DNA of 64,000 bases, taken from contig OZ026516.1 of NCBI GenBank assembly GCA_964019695.1, positions 81,671,018-81,735,017 of the forward strand, written 5' to 3'. Shown in pieces: positions 12,122 to 24,772 of the stretch. This DNA is from Loripinus fragilis. Taxonomy: Eukaryota; Mollusca; Bivalvia; Lucinida; Lucinidae. The translations under genes were made by a program, and so were the position numbers. The number at the start of each line of letters is the position of its first letter. Positions within the stretch are counted from its first letter, which is position 1. Under the pieces are notes generated by a model, which was not told where the DNA came from, did no database searches, and saw nothing but the letters and a program-made list of their open reading frames with translations.

Positions 12122-12416
12122 ATATTGTATATAAATTGTTTTAACATATTTTTCAATTTATCCAACAACATGTTTGAAACCCCATGTCGTACCATTTACT
12201 AGCCATAGTGTCTCTAGCATTATCCATGTACGCAAATCCTGTGACACTATTGCTGCCCATTTGGAAGTGGAATAACTTTATTTGTATACTGTTCGCCAAG
12301 AAGTGTACAATGTATGCTTCATCACGGCCTGATTTGTTGTGTGTGATCAATAAAGGCACAGACTAGCATGCACATTCGCACACTCTGATCAGCGCTCTCT
12401 GGAAAGTATACTGTAT

Positions 12417-12612
12417 ATTAGGAAATTTCGCGACAATTTTATTTTCGCGAATAGCGTTAAAAGACATTTTTGCGACATTAAAAATTCGCGACAAGATCAT
12501 GATTTACCTATATCAGTAAACGACATAATGATTGCGAGGATTTTGTTTTCACGAAACTTGGCATGAAGTTTCGCGAATATAAAAACCTCGCGAAAAATTC
12601 CGAATTTACGAC
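12417..12612. mobile_element. TCGCGA-rich inverted-repeat MITE
   Basis: The left end AGGAAATTTCGCGACAATTT faces the right end CTCGCGAAAAATTCCGAATT. Additional TTCGCGAA motifs sit symmetrically inside. About 195 bp, non-coding. Confidence 0.7.
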
Positions 12613-12777
12613 TAGTTTCAATACTCTAGGTGGTTTATGTAGCTGAGCAGGCTGTAATCAGATTAAGCAGGTCGCCGATGCCGAAGACGAAAATTCTCGC
12701 CTCGGGGTTAACGCTAACCACGATACAATTCTTACGTTTGTAATATCTTAAATATAATTGTCCACTAAAATGAAGTA

Positions 12778-12986
12778 CAGTAAAACCTGTCTTAAGCAGT
12801 CACTTAAAAATAGACAAAGCAAAGATTTTAATGGAAAATGGTAGCTAAATGAAGGTCGAAACTGAAACGAAGGTCCAAGGGGAGCAGTCTGCTATCTTTT
12901 GACCAGCATTAAGCCGTCCAAAATCGTATTTGTAAACCAATTATTTGTGTAAAATATTGAGTGGCCGCTTAAGATAGGGTTTACCG
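12778..12986. mobile_element. MITE family C
   Basis: Starts CAGTAAAACCTGTCTTAAGC after TA, and ends with TAAGATAGGGTTTACCG before TA. The central palindrome is degraded compared with the other copies (the GCAGAATGC block is lost), suggesting an older copy. Confidence 0.8.
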
Positions 12987-15900
12987 TATGCAGCAGTATT
13001 TGTTATGCTGTTTGGATAGGGATTACTTACATATGTGCCCACGCATGGATTTTCTTTAAACTTCGCATATTAAAAACTCAACATATACAAACTATGAAAA
13101 TAGATAAATTGAATTAGATCATTAAGAATAAAGCTTGGGAAGCAACCCTGACTTACTCCAACTTTGAGGCGGTACCTTTCTCTAAATTTCTATGTCCTAA
13201 ATCTATAGTTTTATTTATTTATATGATTTTCATCTTGACTGACTCCAAAAAATCACAGGCATTATCAATACCACAAAAACACTTGGATGAATTATGGTTT
13301 ACGATTTCTGAAAAAGTAATTTTAAAATTTCAATATTTTCTCAAAATTTTACAAAAATATCCAAATATATGATAATAACTACTAAAGAAACCTGACAATT
13401 TTTAATTACTAACAAAATATAGAGCTTAGTCGATATGCTTATTTTAATAACAAGACATAAGAAAATCTTCGAAAAAAATATATATTCATCAAATATAAAA
13501 CATGACGTCACGACGGCAAAAATACCTATTTTATCACTTTTGCCTCGGTAGTGTATGTCTAGATATTTTTTTGAAAACTTTTGCATGCAAGGCAAATACC
13601 AGTACAGACAAAAGTGCATTTTAAAAATTTGCAATTTCTTGCTGTGACGTATGATATAGAATTTTTAAGTTGTGCTTACGACGTTGTCTCAACGGAATTG
13701 TTTTTGCTTTGTTTAAGCAATTTCTAAGAATGCATTTTCAAGAAACAGATCTTATATTTCGCGTCACGTTAAAGGGTAAAAGCCGCGTATTAAACCAAAT
13801 TTAACGTCAATTAAGAAACAACGTAAACTATGGATAATAACCGTATTTTCTTTGTCAACGTATGTCGCCGTTTAGTGTGTGCTGTCTACTTTGTTATAGT
13901 GCCAATTGGCTACACTTTACTTTAATCGCGTATGAATTTCAAGCTTTGCAGTATACACATATCAGCATATAATTGTAACGCTTAACGTCACTAAATGGAC
14001 GTAGGCGGCAGCTACGGAACTCAAAAGGACTGAAACATTGTCAAAATGCATTCCAAGCATCATACAAAGTGAAAAGAGTTGATAAAGAAGCATTGCTTTT
14101 TAAAAGCTTGTAAAAACGCTGATAAGGTAAAAATGGCGCTAAGAAAATGAAAATAGGATTTAGGTTGAACAATGCATGCATGCTGTATTTGAATGCCCAG
14201 AAATTGTCAATGAAATAACAAAGAATCACACTAAAGTGGTTTCTGGTGAATTTTGCGTGATTTCTTTGTTCTTGCAAAAATGATTTTAGGGGTTATGTGA
14301 CGTTTTGATAGCTGATGTCTGAAATTAGTTCATCTTTTCAAATAATCTCAGTGCACCTTAGTCTACATTTGTTCACTTTTACGCAATGGAAAGACAAGTG
14401 TACGTCGTATTCATTTGCTACCAAAAATGGACTCACAGTATGTGTCAGGTTTCTTTAGTAGTTAAGTATATGTTCTAGTCTGTGTCAAGATGTCATATTA
14501 CCACTAAACATGCCATATATATCCCGCTGATCTGAGCAAAATTTCATGAAAATCAAAAACCGGTAACATTGTTATTTCTACCTCCTATTGGTGTAGGTCA
14601 GTTTTAGCAAAATCAATTATTTAGTTGAAATGAATCAATAACTTCACAGAAGGACGTTTGTTTTAAATCTACTTACACTTTTCTTAAAGAAAACAAACGT
14701 GATTAGACAATTTCAAATGATTTGATGCTCAGAAATGCCTAAGGTCATTGCACTATGAGGCCAAGACATTGTGTATCACTACCTCTTGTCCTGCATGATA
14801 TTGTTGAAGAAATACCGCTATAATATCATAACAATTAACATATGAAAACAAGAATACCAAGCATTTCCTTTACATCTGAACTGAACTGGAGAAACCAAAG
14901 TTCAGGATATAGTGTAACAGAGTCTGGTCAGTGGTATCACAGAACAGCGTTCTACAGACCAAAGTGAGATCCAGAAACAAAGTTGTATGCCTAGAATACT
15001 CAGCCAGCTTAAGTATAAATGTTGCTCTTTGATGTAAACTGGCATTAGTTTTACAGAACAGAATAAACAGAAATGATTTAAGCATTGAATTAGCATTATA
15101 CTCACCATCCTGATCATACTCACTTACTATGTTTAACTTTGCGGCCATGAGTTCTCTGTTAACAAAAATTAATTTTAATCAATAGGTTTGACACTGGGTT
15201 ACTTTTGTGAACCAGTTTTTTTTTTTAAATTAAGCTTACAATTATGATTCATAGATATAAGGTTCTTCTCCTGTATGAATTGACTTGCCATAAGTTTCTT
15301 TCTGTATGAATTTACATTCTTAATAATGGTACATATTAAGTCTAACATTGGTAAGATGTAGTTTTAACGTAAGAAACTAGATGTGGTAAGTAGAGTTGTA
15401 ACCATATTGTATCATTTTTGGTAGTATTATAGTGTAAGCACTTCATTAAATAAGTATTGTTGAACTTACTATCAAAGTTTACTGTTATTTTATTTGCTAA
15501 TCAATAATAGGGAAAACACTGACCATATTAACTTCTACCAATAAACATACGAGCACGTTGATTCAAAATTAGCCAGTATTCAAGTATATTTAACACTGAA
15601 ACATAAATATGGTACTTTTTTACATTTTGATAAATTAGGGCCTTGTGTTTACACCAAGTAAAAAAATGTTATCTGTCCTTGATTTTCATGAAATTTGATC
15701 AACATATATTCGTAACATATATGGACAGTTTTTATGTTGAAATGGTATCTTGACAAAGATTGCAACGTGTTAAAATTTGAATTCCAAATTTGACTGAATA
15801 CAAAATATACAGTTGCATATTGGGATACCATTACATAAAAATGAATGCCTGCCCACTATCCTAATACAAACAAAGCCATTTATAGAATTAATTAACGTAT

Positions 15901-16586
15901 CAATGATATCATTAATGACCTGATACATGATATGGCAATTACTGTAGAAATGTTTATAACTGGGTACCTTAAGGTATGGTAGTGATATCATACATGGCGT
16001 CACAAATTAACAATGTAATAGCATAAAAACTCAAATGCATCATAAATATAAAAGTCATACCCAGGCAATTGATCAACTTTATATTATCAAATTTTAAGCG
16101 TGGGCAGACTCCCATGTTAATTTCCCATACCTTGTAAGAGCCACTTTGTTGAGTAATGACGCATTTGATCTACTATCAACAAACATGCTTCCCTATTCAG
16201 TTGGGATATTGAAAGAAATATGGCAGAGATACTTACATGTCTAAAAAGTTTTTATATTAGTTTAGACAATAACGAATAATTGAAACCTGCTTTAAGTCAA
16301 CAGACATGGTTGTATGGAAGCAGCACAAGCTTTACGATGCTTTTGGTGTGTCTGCTCCCCGTAAATTACCATTCAAATTGATCCTGCTCTCTACCTCTTC
16401 CACTTCTTTTGACTATAGAGAAAAGATCATTATAAACAACGTATTGATTCCAGATGTTCCATACAGGGGTGCACTGTTTCCTACAGGTAGCTCCAGAATG
16501 TAACAGTAACGACTTTAGTTGTGAATTGCAATAAAAATGTTGAGATAGAGGATCCTATATGAGTGCCCACATATAATTGGATTTAT
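12987..16586. other. AT-rich stretch without genes
   Basis: 3.6 kb with low GC. The only repeat hit is a ~25 bp match to the start of repeat A on the minus strand near 15100-15125 (CCTGATCATACTCACTTAC). Short ORFs lack recognisable motifs. Confidence 0.45.
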
Positions 16587-16774
16587 TAACCCATATAAAC
16601 CTAGTGACATAGGCAAAGAGTGCAGACCCGGAACGCGGCGTCTGATCAGGGCCTCCACTGTTTGCTTACAGAATGTTCTAATAGAATTTGAATAAAAACG
16701 AAAAATAACACCCAACACCGGGCTCCTCCTACTGATAATGGAAGGAAAGTTCATTAGGCTTAAATGGGTTAAAC
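16587..16774. mobile_element. MITE family F
   Basis: Left end AACCCATATAAACCTAGTGA and right end TAGGCTTAAATGGGTTAA are inverted. The core GCGTCTGATCAGGGCCTCC is followed by ACTGTTTGCTTAC. It carries the AAAAATAACACCCAACAC block that is the complement of the interior of the 3.6 kb copy. Confidence 0.85.
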
Positions 16775-16859
16775 ACGTTGGGAAAACCCGAGGAAATATG
16801 AGGCTTGTCGACCTGACTTATGTTTGGAACATTGTTTCTTGTTTTTTAATCGTCTTTTG

Positions 16860-17100
16860 CAAAGTAAGAAAGACGGCAAAGATCATGAAAGGATACAATC
16901 AAGTACCACACCTGATCCAGGATACCAATTGGGAAAGTAACAAAAATACAATAATCATCACCAACAAGAGCCAAGAGGACAGCCCAATCCTAGTAGGTGA
17001 CCACAATGCAGCAATGAACAGACGCGAAAGCATGAGAAACACAAGACACAAAATACACAAATGATCCACAATAGAAGTACCAAAAGCCCAATATTAATCA
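16860..17100 (+). repeat. Dispersed repeat B
   Basis: Shares the block order GATCATGAAAGGATACAATC, AAGTACCACACCTGATCCAG, GGGAAAGT, AGAGCCAAGAGG, GTGACCACAA, AACAGACGCG and GATCCACAATAGAAGTACC with copies near 31.1, 38.1, 46.4 and 52.2 kb. Related in layout to repeat A (both have a CCGCCTTRGAACGG block). Class unknown. Confidence 0.8.
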
Positions 17101-18012
17101 ATTTGGTGAAAGACTACCACAGTATCCCAAGAAGATTCCGATCTATTGCGGTCCACATACACACTGGTAAACTGAATAAAGTGCACACCCCAAAGCCTTA
17201 CAGAACGATTGGTCATTGAGTACTGATATAAAAATAATAATACGAACAACTCAAATGGTGGTAAAGGAGGTTAGAACATTACAGATGAACTACTCTCAAG
17301 ATAGTTCCATTGTAATACAACGCAATAGGAACAAATTACAAGAGCCTAAGTCTATTACGGATGATAAGTACAACTGAGATAGTAATTTCTAAGTTATGGT
17401 TTAGAAATAACAACACATCTTATAACAAATTAGTCCTGGTGAGTTTGTAAACCTTAAAAGCTCTAGTCTCCACTGCAAACTCCCAGCGTTCATTCTCTCT
17501 ATCGGTCCTGTTTTCTGACTGAGGTGTTGGTTGGAGAATACAACCTGGATTAGGACTAAGGCGCAACAGGGGGCAATTTTTAAACAAGCGTAATAGTTTT
17601 CACCTAAACATGTAAATTACCAAGCCCTCCCCAAAAGCAGAACTTGTTTTCAAAAGCTTGTGTGCTACGAACTATAAGTGGAGCTTTAAGGCTTAATGAA
17701 GCCAGCGAGTTAACTACCAACATAACCACTAGGAGGAACGAAGAATACTAATTGTTTTGTGTTTCTTTTATTCTTCTACTCCCATGCTTACAAGCAAACT
17801 TAATGAGATATATAATTAACTAAGTCGTTAGATAATATGTGTAAACAGTGCAATAATGTTGAGAACATGACGCTCGATTAACCCATATATGAGCCTAGCG
17901 ACACACAAATTGGGCATTTCAAATCAGTGTAAACCCAGATAAGATGTTACAGAACTCTGCAAAGTAAAATGAAATCTGTAGTTACCTCGTCAAAAGAATT
18001 AGTTAATCCTTT
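17101..18012. other. No gene; fragment of MITE F
   Basis: Mostly unassigned. At 17878-17950, TTAACCCATATATGAGCCTA plus a degraded core resembles one end of MITE family F. Confidence 0.45.
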
Positions 18013-18088
18013 GGGCCGCGACATGAGCTTTCCAACAATGTGGTATGTGCGACCAGCAAAGCCTGAGATCAGCCTGCGCATACGCCGA
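18013..18088 (+). mobile_element. MITE family D, 5' fragment
   Basis: GGCCGCGACATGAGCTTTCC followed by AACAATGTGGTATGTGCGAC and AGCCTGCGCATACGC matches the left third of the ~240 bp family seen whole at 59338-59578. The remainder is lost. Confidence 0.8.
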
Positions 18089-18192
18089 TGTATATTTTAA
18101 TATGCAATAAATAATAATTGGTCTAGAGTGAAAGAAAAACTATTGTGAATATTGTTCTCCCTGGCTCATTATCCTTTTTTTGCTGAGTGCTA

Positions 18193-18329
18193 CAGTATAA
18201 ACCTGTCTTGAGCGGCCACTCAAAATGAAGACCCAAAATTGTTTTTAAGACCGTGAATGTCGCTTAATGCAGTATTGCAGAACGCTCCTTTCGTCTATTT
18301 TGAGCGGCCGTTTTACACAGGTTTGACTG
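18193..18329. mobile_element. MITE family C, short form
   Basis: CAGTATAAACCTGTCTTGAG on the left; complement of CAGTCAAACCTGTGTAAAAC on the right; TA outside. Only 137 bp, with one arm of the central palindrome deleted. Confidence 0.8.
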
Positions 18330-18461
18330 TATATAAAACCTGACTTATTCCTATTTAAGGCTCGAATACCGTAAAAGTGTACATCTGTACGCAGTACTTT
18401 ATATCAATTAAATGATGTCCCCTGAAAAATAATCAGAATGTGCGTCATACATTCAGCAGCA

Positions 18462-18513
18462 ACAACACAAACACCACCACACCCACCACCACCACCACCA
18501 ACAACAACAATTA
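18462..18513 (+). repeat. CAA/CAC-rich microsatellite
   Basis: Interleaved CAA, CAC and ACC triplets, ending in AACAACAACAA. Confidence 0.9.
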
Positions 18514-18555
18514 AATATTCTTATATTGATTTTCATAATTTGCGTGTTGTTTATT

Positions 18556-18718
18556 TAAGAATTGAAAGTTATTTTTCTGCGTTTCACTGAGGTATGAAAT
18601 GTCGGGAAAATTACATCTAATTTGCATGAAAACCGAAGGTTTTCATGCTAAAATTAGATGTAATTTAAACGACATTTCATACCTCAGTGAAACGCAGAAA
18701 AATTACTTTCAATTCTTA
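18556..18718. repeat. Near-perfect 163 bp hairpin
   Basis: Left arm TAAGAATTGAAAGTTATTTT and right arm ending in AATTACTTTCAATTCTTA. The arms pair almost completely, down to a loop around GAAAACCGAAGGTTTTC. A foldback MITE or hairpin-forming sequence. Confidence 0.9.
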
Positions 18719-19284
18719 TAATTACAACTTCTTCTTTATTAATTCTTATTCAGTATTTTTAATTATGTTTTCCTTAAAAAATACGTTTCCAGCTAATAAT
18801 TTGTTTCGCGCATTTAGACTATGACGTGCGTATGTAGACGTAACGATCGCGACGTTCAAAAATCAAAATGGCGGCCGTTCTCCAATTGAATTTTAGAGAC
18901 TAGAATCTCGTTTTTACCTAGTGACAACCGAAAAAACTTAACATGGGTGTTCAATGTGTACGATAGTTACGTCATCGGATATGACGTCATTCATTTACAT
19001 TGGTGACGAAAAGCATCATCTGTCAAAATGGCTTGGAAAAGAAAATAAATGACCCCCAGCAAAAAGAAATTGAGCTATCTTTATTGAGTGATTGAAGAAT
19101 GCAAAGACGAATTGCAAAGGATGTTGGACAAACCAGGCAACAGTCATGTAGTAAGTTCAAGAAACGATTTTATTGCGGGGCTTGACTGAAAACATACAAC
19201 GAAGTTGCAGGAAAACGAGCACATGCGCAAGCCAAGAGGCGATCGCATCATTTTGCGGACTGGGAAACTAAATAGATCGCAGCC

Positions 19285-19612
19285 AAGTGCGGATCCAGAG
19301 GGGAGGGCCAGGGGGTCCGGACCCCTGGAAAATCACAAGTTATTTGGGTTTCTATAGGGAGTAAGCAATTGCCCCCCCCCCCACCCCCCCCCCTGGAAAA
19401 ATTTGGAGCCCCTCCGGAACCTTGAAAAATGATAAATTTCTCTTTGAAATTAACCATTTGACTTCTGTAAAATATGCCGAAGACTAAGAAAAAAGCAAAA
19501 AAACAAAAACAAACAAACAACGCTGTCAGAGTTTTTTTTTTTTTGTCAGGTTGACGTGGACCCCCCCCCCCCCCCCCCCCCCCCATTACGAAATTTCTGG
19601 AACCGCGCATGG
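19285..19612. repeat. Poly-C-bearing inverted-end repeat
   Basis: Left side TGCGGATCCAGAGGGGAGG; right side TTTCTGGAACCGCGCATGG. Two long C homopolymer tracts (about 19368-19391 and 19561-19584) lie inside. The poly-C makes a spurious glycine-rich frame on the minus strand. Resembles repeat I at one end. Confidence 0.5.
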
Positions 19613-21104
19613 CAGCAGACAGCCGATCGGTATGACTTCTGTTCATTTAGGCGTCGTATGTAAGTTAATCTTTGCTTTTCTACCTGAAAATATAGTTGTA
19701 GGTGCAAGGTAAAGTGTCAGTAGTTGCAGGCTGTCCATTTCTGTTCATTGAAGCATTGCACAGTATCACAAAAGTAGTTCTGTCGTGAATGGCCCCGCCC
19801 CCCTCATGAATACGGACCGGGTTCATTGGAAAATGAAATACAGGTCAATGCGATCAGATGACCGTTCTTGACCAATCAGATTAGCGGATCTCAATAAATG
19901 TTATGACAGTTGTAATTATTGTATGCTGGGCTGTGTTTCGCAGTTAAACTGTCTCTCACACAAGATGATAACAAGCAAGAATCGTAAGAATGAAAAACAA
20001 TTTGTATAACTTATCTGTTCAGACACCACAGACAGCAGACGCAATAAAACTCAGAAATAAATATTGTAAAAATACAGGAATAGACAGAAATATTGTTCGA
20101 GCAGATCAGAGAAAGTTTTATGGGCATTTTAACCGGTGATCACCCGTTGCTCCAGGTACAAAAGCCAGAACTTTTCTTAGTTGATTAACTGGAACTTTTT
20201 TCAGTTTTAAGGTGGGGGGACGAAAAAAGCTCTGAAAAGGAACATTAAAACGTCCCCATTAATAACTGGTCAAAATTGGCAGAAACCTTATCATTTTCTT
20301 TAAGATACACATGTACGTGTTTCAAAAGGGGGGGGGGGGCGTGAGCTCTAGCACTTTTTAAGTGTATCATGGATAGTCAATAAACCCAGATTCACATTTT
20401 CAGTGTTTTATTTGCTTCCAATCAATCACCTATTCAGAACCTAGTATACACATACAAATGCTAAAACAAAAACTACTGCGCTTTAAATGCATGATAGAAT
20501 CTGAAAAAGAGTGATTTTAGAAAATGTAAAAATAAAACTATCAAGATTGTTGTCTATAGTTACTATATTGTGCTATGTAATGGTTCCAAGCTGTTTTTCC
20601 AAAAGCTAATCCTGTGTACAGAAGTGCTGGTATTTAACATGCATATCTCGATAATAGAAAACGTCTGAGATATTTCAAAACGCATTGAAAACGAAAATAC
20701 CGATGAACACTGTATTTTATTTTTTCCACACAACAAGATACAATATACAATAATATTTATTGGATTTTTTCGCTGTACAACATGTGGTAAAACATTAGCT
20801 ATCAGGCTATTTTACCGACTAACAAAGATAAACATCTATACAAAGCATAAAAGCAACAGCAATCACACCATGCAGAAAACTACATCACATATACTTAAAA
20901 TTTACCAGTGCAAAATTGACCCCTTTCTTTAGTAAGCAAAGGAAAAAGTCAATAATGCAGCTGGTATTGCTTTGCTATTGTTATTCCGGCTGGCCCTGTC
21001 CTGCTTTTTATTGGAATAGTATGTAGGTGACGTAAAAAAAAGTACGGTCATGGTCAATTTACTGCAAGGAGGCTTGCATCGAAAAACAAACAAAATCAAG
21101 TCAA
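19613..21104. other. No recognisable gene
   Basis: AT-rich apart from a G homopolymer at about 20327-20339. No ORF or inverted repeat that I can support. Confidence 0.45.
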
Positions 21105-21400
21105 ATTGAAGTTTTGAACATTTCTTGTACTCCGTATCTACTCGTACGGGAGATTATATCACTTTTAAAAACATTAAAAAGCAAGGGTCCTAGTATTGAG
21201 CCCTGGGTACACCTTTAATGATTTCTACCAATCACTAAAGTTATCACCCAACCTAACTCTCTGTCTCCTATTAGAGAGGTAGCTATGCTGACTCTACAAG
21301 GCCATAAGCCGTCAGCTTATCTATTATGAGGTCATGCAGATAGGTCCATCAGGACGACACCAACAGAAAGAATTTCTAGCGATACGGCGAGCAATCTCCC
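21105..21400 (-). pseudogene. LINE reverse transcriptase remnant (palm)
   Basis: Broken minus-strand frames reconstruct the RT palm order piecemeal. VGVVLMDLSA comes from the motif A region, with the following FD pair deleted or disrupted. Then DLIIDKLTAYGLVESA, SYLSNRRQRVRLGDNFSDW, a damaged GVP-GSILGP motif B and LGPLLFNVF follow in order. At least three frame changes and several stops are present. This differs in sequence from the intact LINE ORF at 26.9-28.9 kb, so it is another family or an old copy. Confidence 0.75.
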
Positions 21401-21766
21401 TAAACGAGACGTTCGTTTTATTTTGTTGAAATGACGACTGGAGAAACTAGGCACATTAAACAAATATATATAGACGGGCCGTCGATGCACCATTGCCCCC
21501 GAATTTGTATATTTAAAACGGGATTACCTTAGTGCATGTAATAACTCTACTTCTTATTGAATGGGAATTTATTTCGATCATCAACTGTACTTGTTATTCA
21601 GTAACATATATGGGAACTAGACCGTTAAACAAGGGAACCAATCGTCCTATCACGCTATGTACAGTAAAACTATTTATACAGTTGATGTACAATAAAAACG
21701 ACCATCTTGCAAAGTGGTCTATTTTTTGTCAGATATTTGATATGTCTTCTTTCGCTTATACAACCC

Positions 21767-21866
21767 CTTTGCCCCCCTAGACCCAAGACGCCCTTTACAT
21801 ATGTTATGTATTTGTATAGCGACATTTAATTGTCCAAAGGGCATCTTGGGTCTAGGGGGGGCAAAG
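21767..21866. repeat. 100 bp hairpin with CCCCCCTAGACCCAAGA arms
   Basis: Left arm CTTTGCCCCCCTAGACCCAA, right arm ending in CTTGGGTCTAGGGGGGGCAAAG. The arms are ~32 bp with an AT-rich loop. Confidence 0.85.
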
Positions 21867-22317
21867 CATCTAAAAACATACTGAAAGACGCCAGTTTCAT
21901 CATTTCAATGACAAACGTCACAATTTTAAGTATATTTCGTACGCATGCGCAGAAGAAAAACCGCAAAGTTTCGAAAATGAAGGGTACTTATATCCTTAAT
22001 ATTTTAGCACTTTTACTTTTTGAAAACCTGCAAAGGATTTACTAAAACTCTCGTCTAAACGGCACCCAGTCTAAAGACGTAAAATGAGGGGTGGGAGTAG
22101 AAGGCGCAAGTTTTAACGGTTTTGTAAACGATGAATCGCTTTGAAACCTATTTTGATGCTTTCTATGTAAATTTTACTACCGGAACAGACCAATTTTAAA
22201 AACATTAGGGCAATTTCAAAATTTAGGTTTTGTAATCATGTCAACTAGGGAAAATATACGCCTTATCGCTAGAACTCCTTGGTTATCCAAATCCCTTCTC
22301 TAATCCTCCACAAAAAT

Positions 22318-22960
22318 ACTAAGTGAGTATGATCAGTTAATACCACAATCACAAACCGCAGATAACCCCATGGCACCGCGAGGAAGAGCTACCCAACCAT
22401 CAAGAGACACCAGGAAGCCAATTAAGCAAAGCAACCAGCTCTCTCTTCCCCATCAAGATTTTTGCAATACTAGAATGGACATAAAGTAACGTACAACAAA
22501 ACAAAGAACAATTACAGACTCACACAATGGCAGTAGCAATAAATAAAAAGTCAACAACAACAGAACCACCGCCTTAGAACGGATAGCAGCCTAAGCCACC
22601 GGGGGGGGGGGGGGGGGCTTAAATGCATTTACTGGTATCAAATCTTCGCCCTAGATTCTGCTGTTGAAGTACAAGAAATGTTCAGCTCGCATGGAAGCCA
22701 TCTAACTAATGCAATGTATCATCATGGAGAGACACTCTAATCAAATTAACACATGATGAAACAAAGAAAACGGCTCATGACTCACAGATAGTCAGAGCTA
22801 AAAAAACCTCAAATTGAGCCACGGTGGGTCAAGCTACAGATACCAACCAACCGATTAAAGCTTTACGTCAGAGCCGTCATAGAGTCTGAGGCCTGTCCCA
22901 CTGTCGTGATATTAAAGAGGAAAACATAGCTAAAAACCGTGATTGGGTTTAGTAGTGTAG
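22318..22960 (+). repeat. Dispersed repeat A, long copy
   Basis: Starts AAGTGAGTATGATCAGTTAA, contains a 19 bp G tract near 22602, and extends past TTAAATGCATTTACTGG. It continues through the block GACTCACAGATAGTCAGAGC and ATTGAGCCACGGTGGGTC to TTACGTCAGAGCCGTCATAG. It shows that the repeat extends at least 640 bp. Confidence 0.85.
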
Positions 22961-23109
22961 TCTGGCAGCAGAAGCCCTTTCTGAAAGCAGATAAGTAATT
23001 GTTAAAATATTTTCAAAATATTAGCTTAGTTGACAGTGATTAAGACTTTCAAAAATTTAGAGTGGGAATTAAAATTACTGACAGGTCTGTAGTTTTTCTA
23101 TACAAATGG

Positions 23110-23540
23110 GTTATCTATTTAAATAAATGGGGTCACCTGAGCCTCCTTCAGGTCATCAGGGAACTGCCAATTTTTAATACTTTTATTAAAAATATTTGAA
23201 AAGTGGGTTGATATTGCCTCAGCTGTCACTTTTAAAATTTTGAGTGCCAGATTATCAACTCTAGTAGCCTTTTGGGGGTTTAACTTATTTATTGTCTTTG
23301 CCACCCGTTTTTGGTCGACATGCTCAAAGCTAAAAGAGAAAATGACCCTTTCAGGGTTATTAACCATTAAAGCTGTGATGCTAGGGTGCTTATTGTCATC
23401 ATCTGTCTGTGAATTTATGCCAATTTCTTTGGCAATAGTTATGTATTTGAAAATCATTTAAAACCTCCTTTTGGTCACTAACCGGGGCATTTTTCCATAA
23501 GAATTTTGCCACAATCATTTTTGTCTGACTTAGTGCACAA
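23110..23540 (-). pseudogene. LINE ORF2 linker remnant
   Basis: One open frame contains KTINKLNPQKATRVDNLALK, then EAISTHFSNIFNKSI and the FPDDLKEAQVTPF motif. This corresponds to the region just upstream of the RT domain in Jockey/CR1-like LINEs (usual form KATGxD...VTPLHKK). A frameshift near 23450 separates it from an upstream frame reading KFLWKNAPVSDQKEVLNDF. The usual Gly after KAT is Arg here. It is in the same orientation as the palm remnant 1.7 kb away and could be part of the same disrupted element. Confidence 0.75.
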
Positions 23541-23654
23541 AAATGGTTTTATGGTGGACTAAAACTACTTAGAATTTGGTCCACCACTACATCTCTCAAA
23601 AAGTAAAACCTTATGGCACAGGTTTAGATAAACAAACATTTTCAGCGTAAAATA

Positions 23655-23750
23655 GTAAATATTTTCATTGAGACGTTCTTTTGAGTACCCACAACATATG
23701 TTTTGGTTGAGAAATAAGAAAATTATTTTTCTTACACACTCTTAACTAAA
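23655..23750 (+). repeat. Short dispersed repeat (pair with 43.0 kb)
   Basis: GAGACGTTCTTTTGAGTACC and AGAAATAAGAAAATTATTTT correspond to the 43030-43115 sequence (GAGACGGTTGTTTTGAGTAC, GAGAAATAGGAAAATATTTT). Family unknown. Confidence 0.65.
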
Positions 23751-24257
23751 GTCCAGCCTTATGGATTGTTTCCTTAGCTTTGTGACATGATTTCTGTGTT
23801 TTCGGTACACTTCCCAATTTGAGTTTTAAATGTACCTGTTATGGAGCGTTCTTTTATTGTATATTGCTCTCCTAAGTTCACCATGCATAAATGGAGGGGG
23901 TATTTTTGCGATTTTTTTGTTTTATGATTCGATGCTCATTCACAAAATCTATCAGCACAATAGTTGTTATTTACATTATCAAAAAATGTCAGCTATGTAC
24001 AGTGGGGCCTGATAGATATCCTGAATGAAATATTCTTTTTCGAAGTTTTTGTAGCTTCTAAATTTTCCTTTTTCCTTTTTTGTAGACATATTGTTTTCTT
24101 TGGAAAAAGTTGCCAACATGTTGTGACAGTCACTTGTTCCACAGTCAATATTTATGGTACCAAGAAGATAGTTTTGGCTATTTGTCAGAATTGCATCTAT
24201 TAAAGTGGGTGGGTTATTCGTAGTGAAACATGTTTCTTTTTACCAGGTTTGTGAGTA

Positions 24258-24463
24258 CAGTAAAACCTGTCTTAAGCTGTCACTCTCAAAAATACCAAAA
24301 ATGGGTTTTCAAGACCAATTATCGCTTAATGCAGGTCAAAACTATTGCAGAATGCTCCAACGGGAGCATTATGCAATACTTTCGACCTGCATTGGTCTAC
24401 CACATGGCTTTAAGACCTTTGTTTTGTCTATTTTTGAGCGGCCGCTTAAGACAGGTTTCACTG
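24258..24463. mobile_element. MITE family C
   Basis: CAGTAAAACCTGTCTTAAGC at the left and the complement of CAGTGAAACCTGTCTTAAGC at the right, TA outside. One of the better-preserved copies, with the full GTATTGCAT/AATGCTCC central palindrome. Confidence 0.9.
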
Positions 24464-24715
24464 TATAAAAGAATCACATACAATCTGCTTCAAACAGATT
24501 ATCCCTTGTGGATGGGGGTCTATAGTTACAAGATATCCTTCACGTTCTATTTTGAGCCTCATTTCTATGTATATTGATTCCTCACATTCTAGAAATTTTA
24601 GCCTTCTTATAGGTAGGTCAGATATGTAGAACACCACCAGGACTCCTCTATTGGTATGTCTTTCTTTTCTTTCAAATTTATAGCCATTTATTATTCATAA
24701 ATTGTCATTCAAGCG

Positions 24716-24772
24716 GTCGTCTAATTTGGTTTTGTTTACAACTAAGTTGTAAGCAAAACCAAATTAGACGAC
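24716..24772. repeat. 57 bp hairpin
   Basis: GTCGTCTAATTTGGTTTTG and CAAAACCAAATTAGACGAC are exact complements around a short loop. Confidence 0.9.

Noticed and set aside
14870..15148. Overlapping 92- and 73-codon minus-strand frames
   Set aside because: Two frames over the same region, one end overlapping a repeat A-like segment; no recognisable domain.
19248..19646. 132-codon glycine-rich frame on the minus strand
   Set aside because: Glycine runs come from poly-C tracts in a dispersed repeat.
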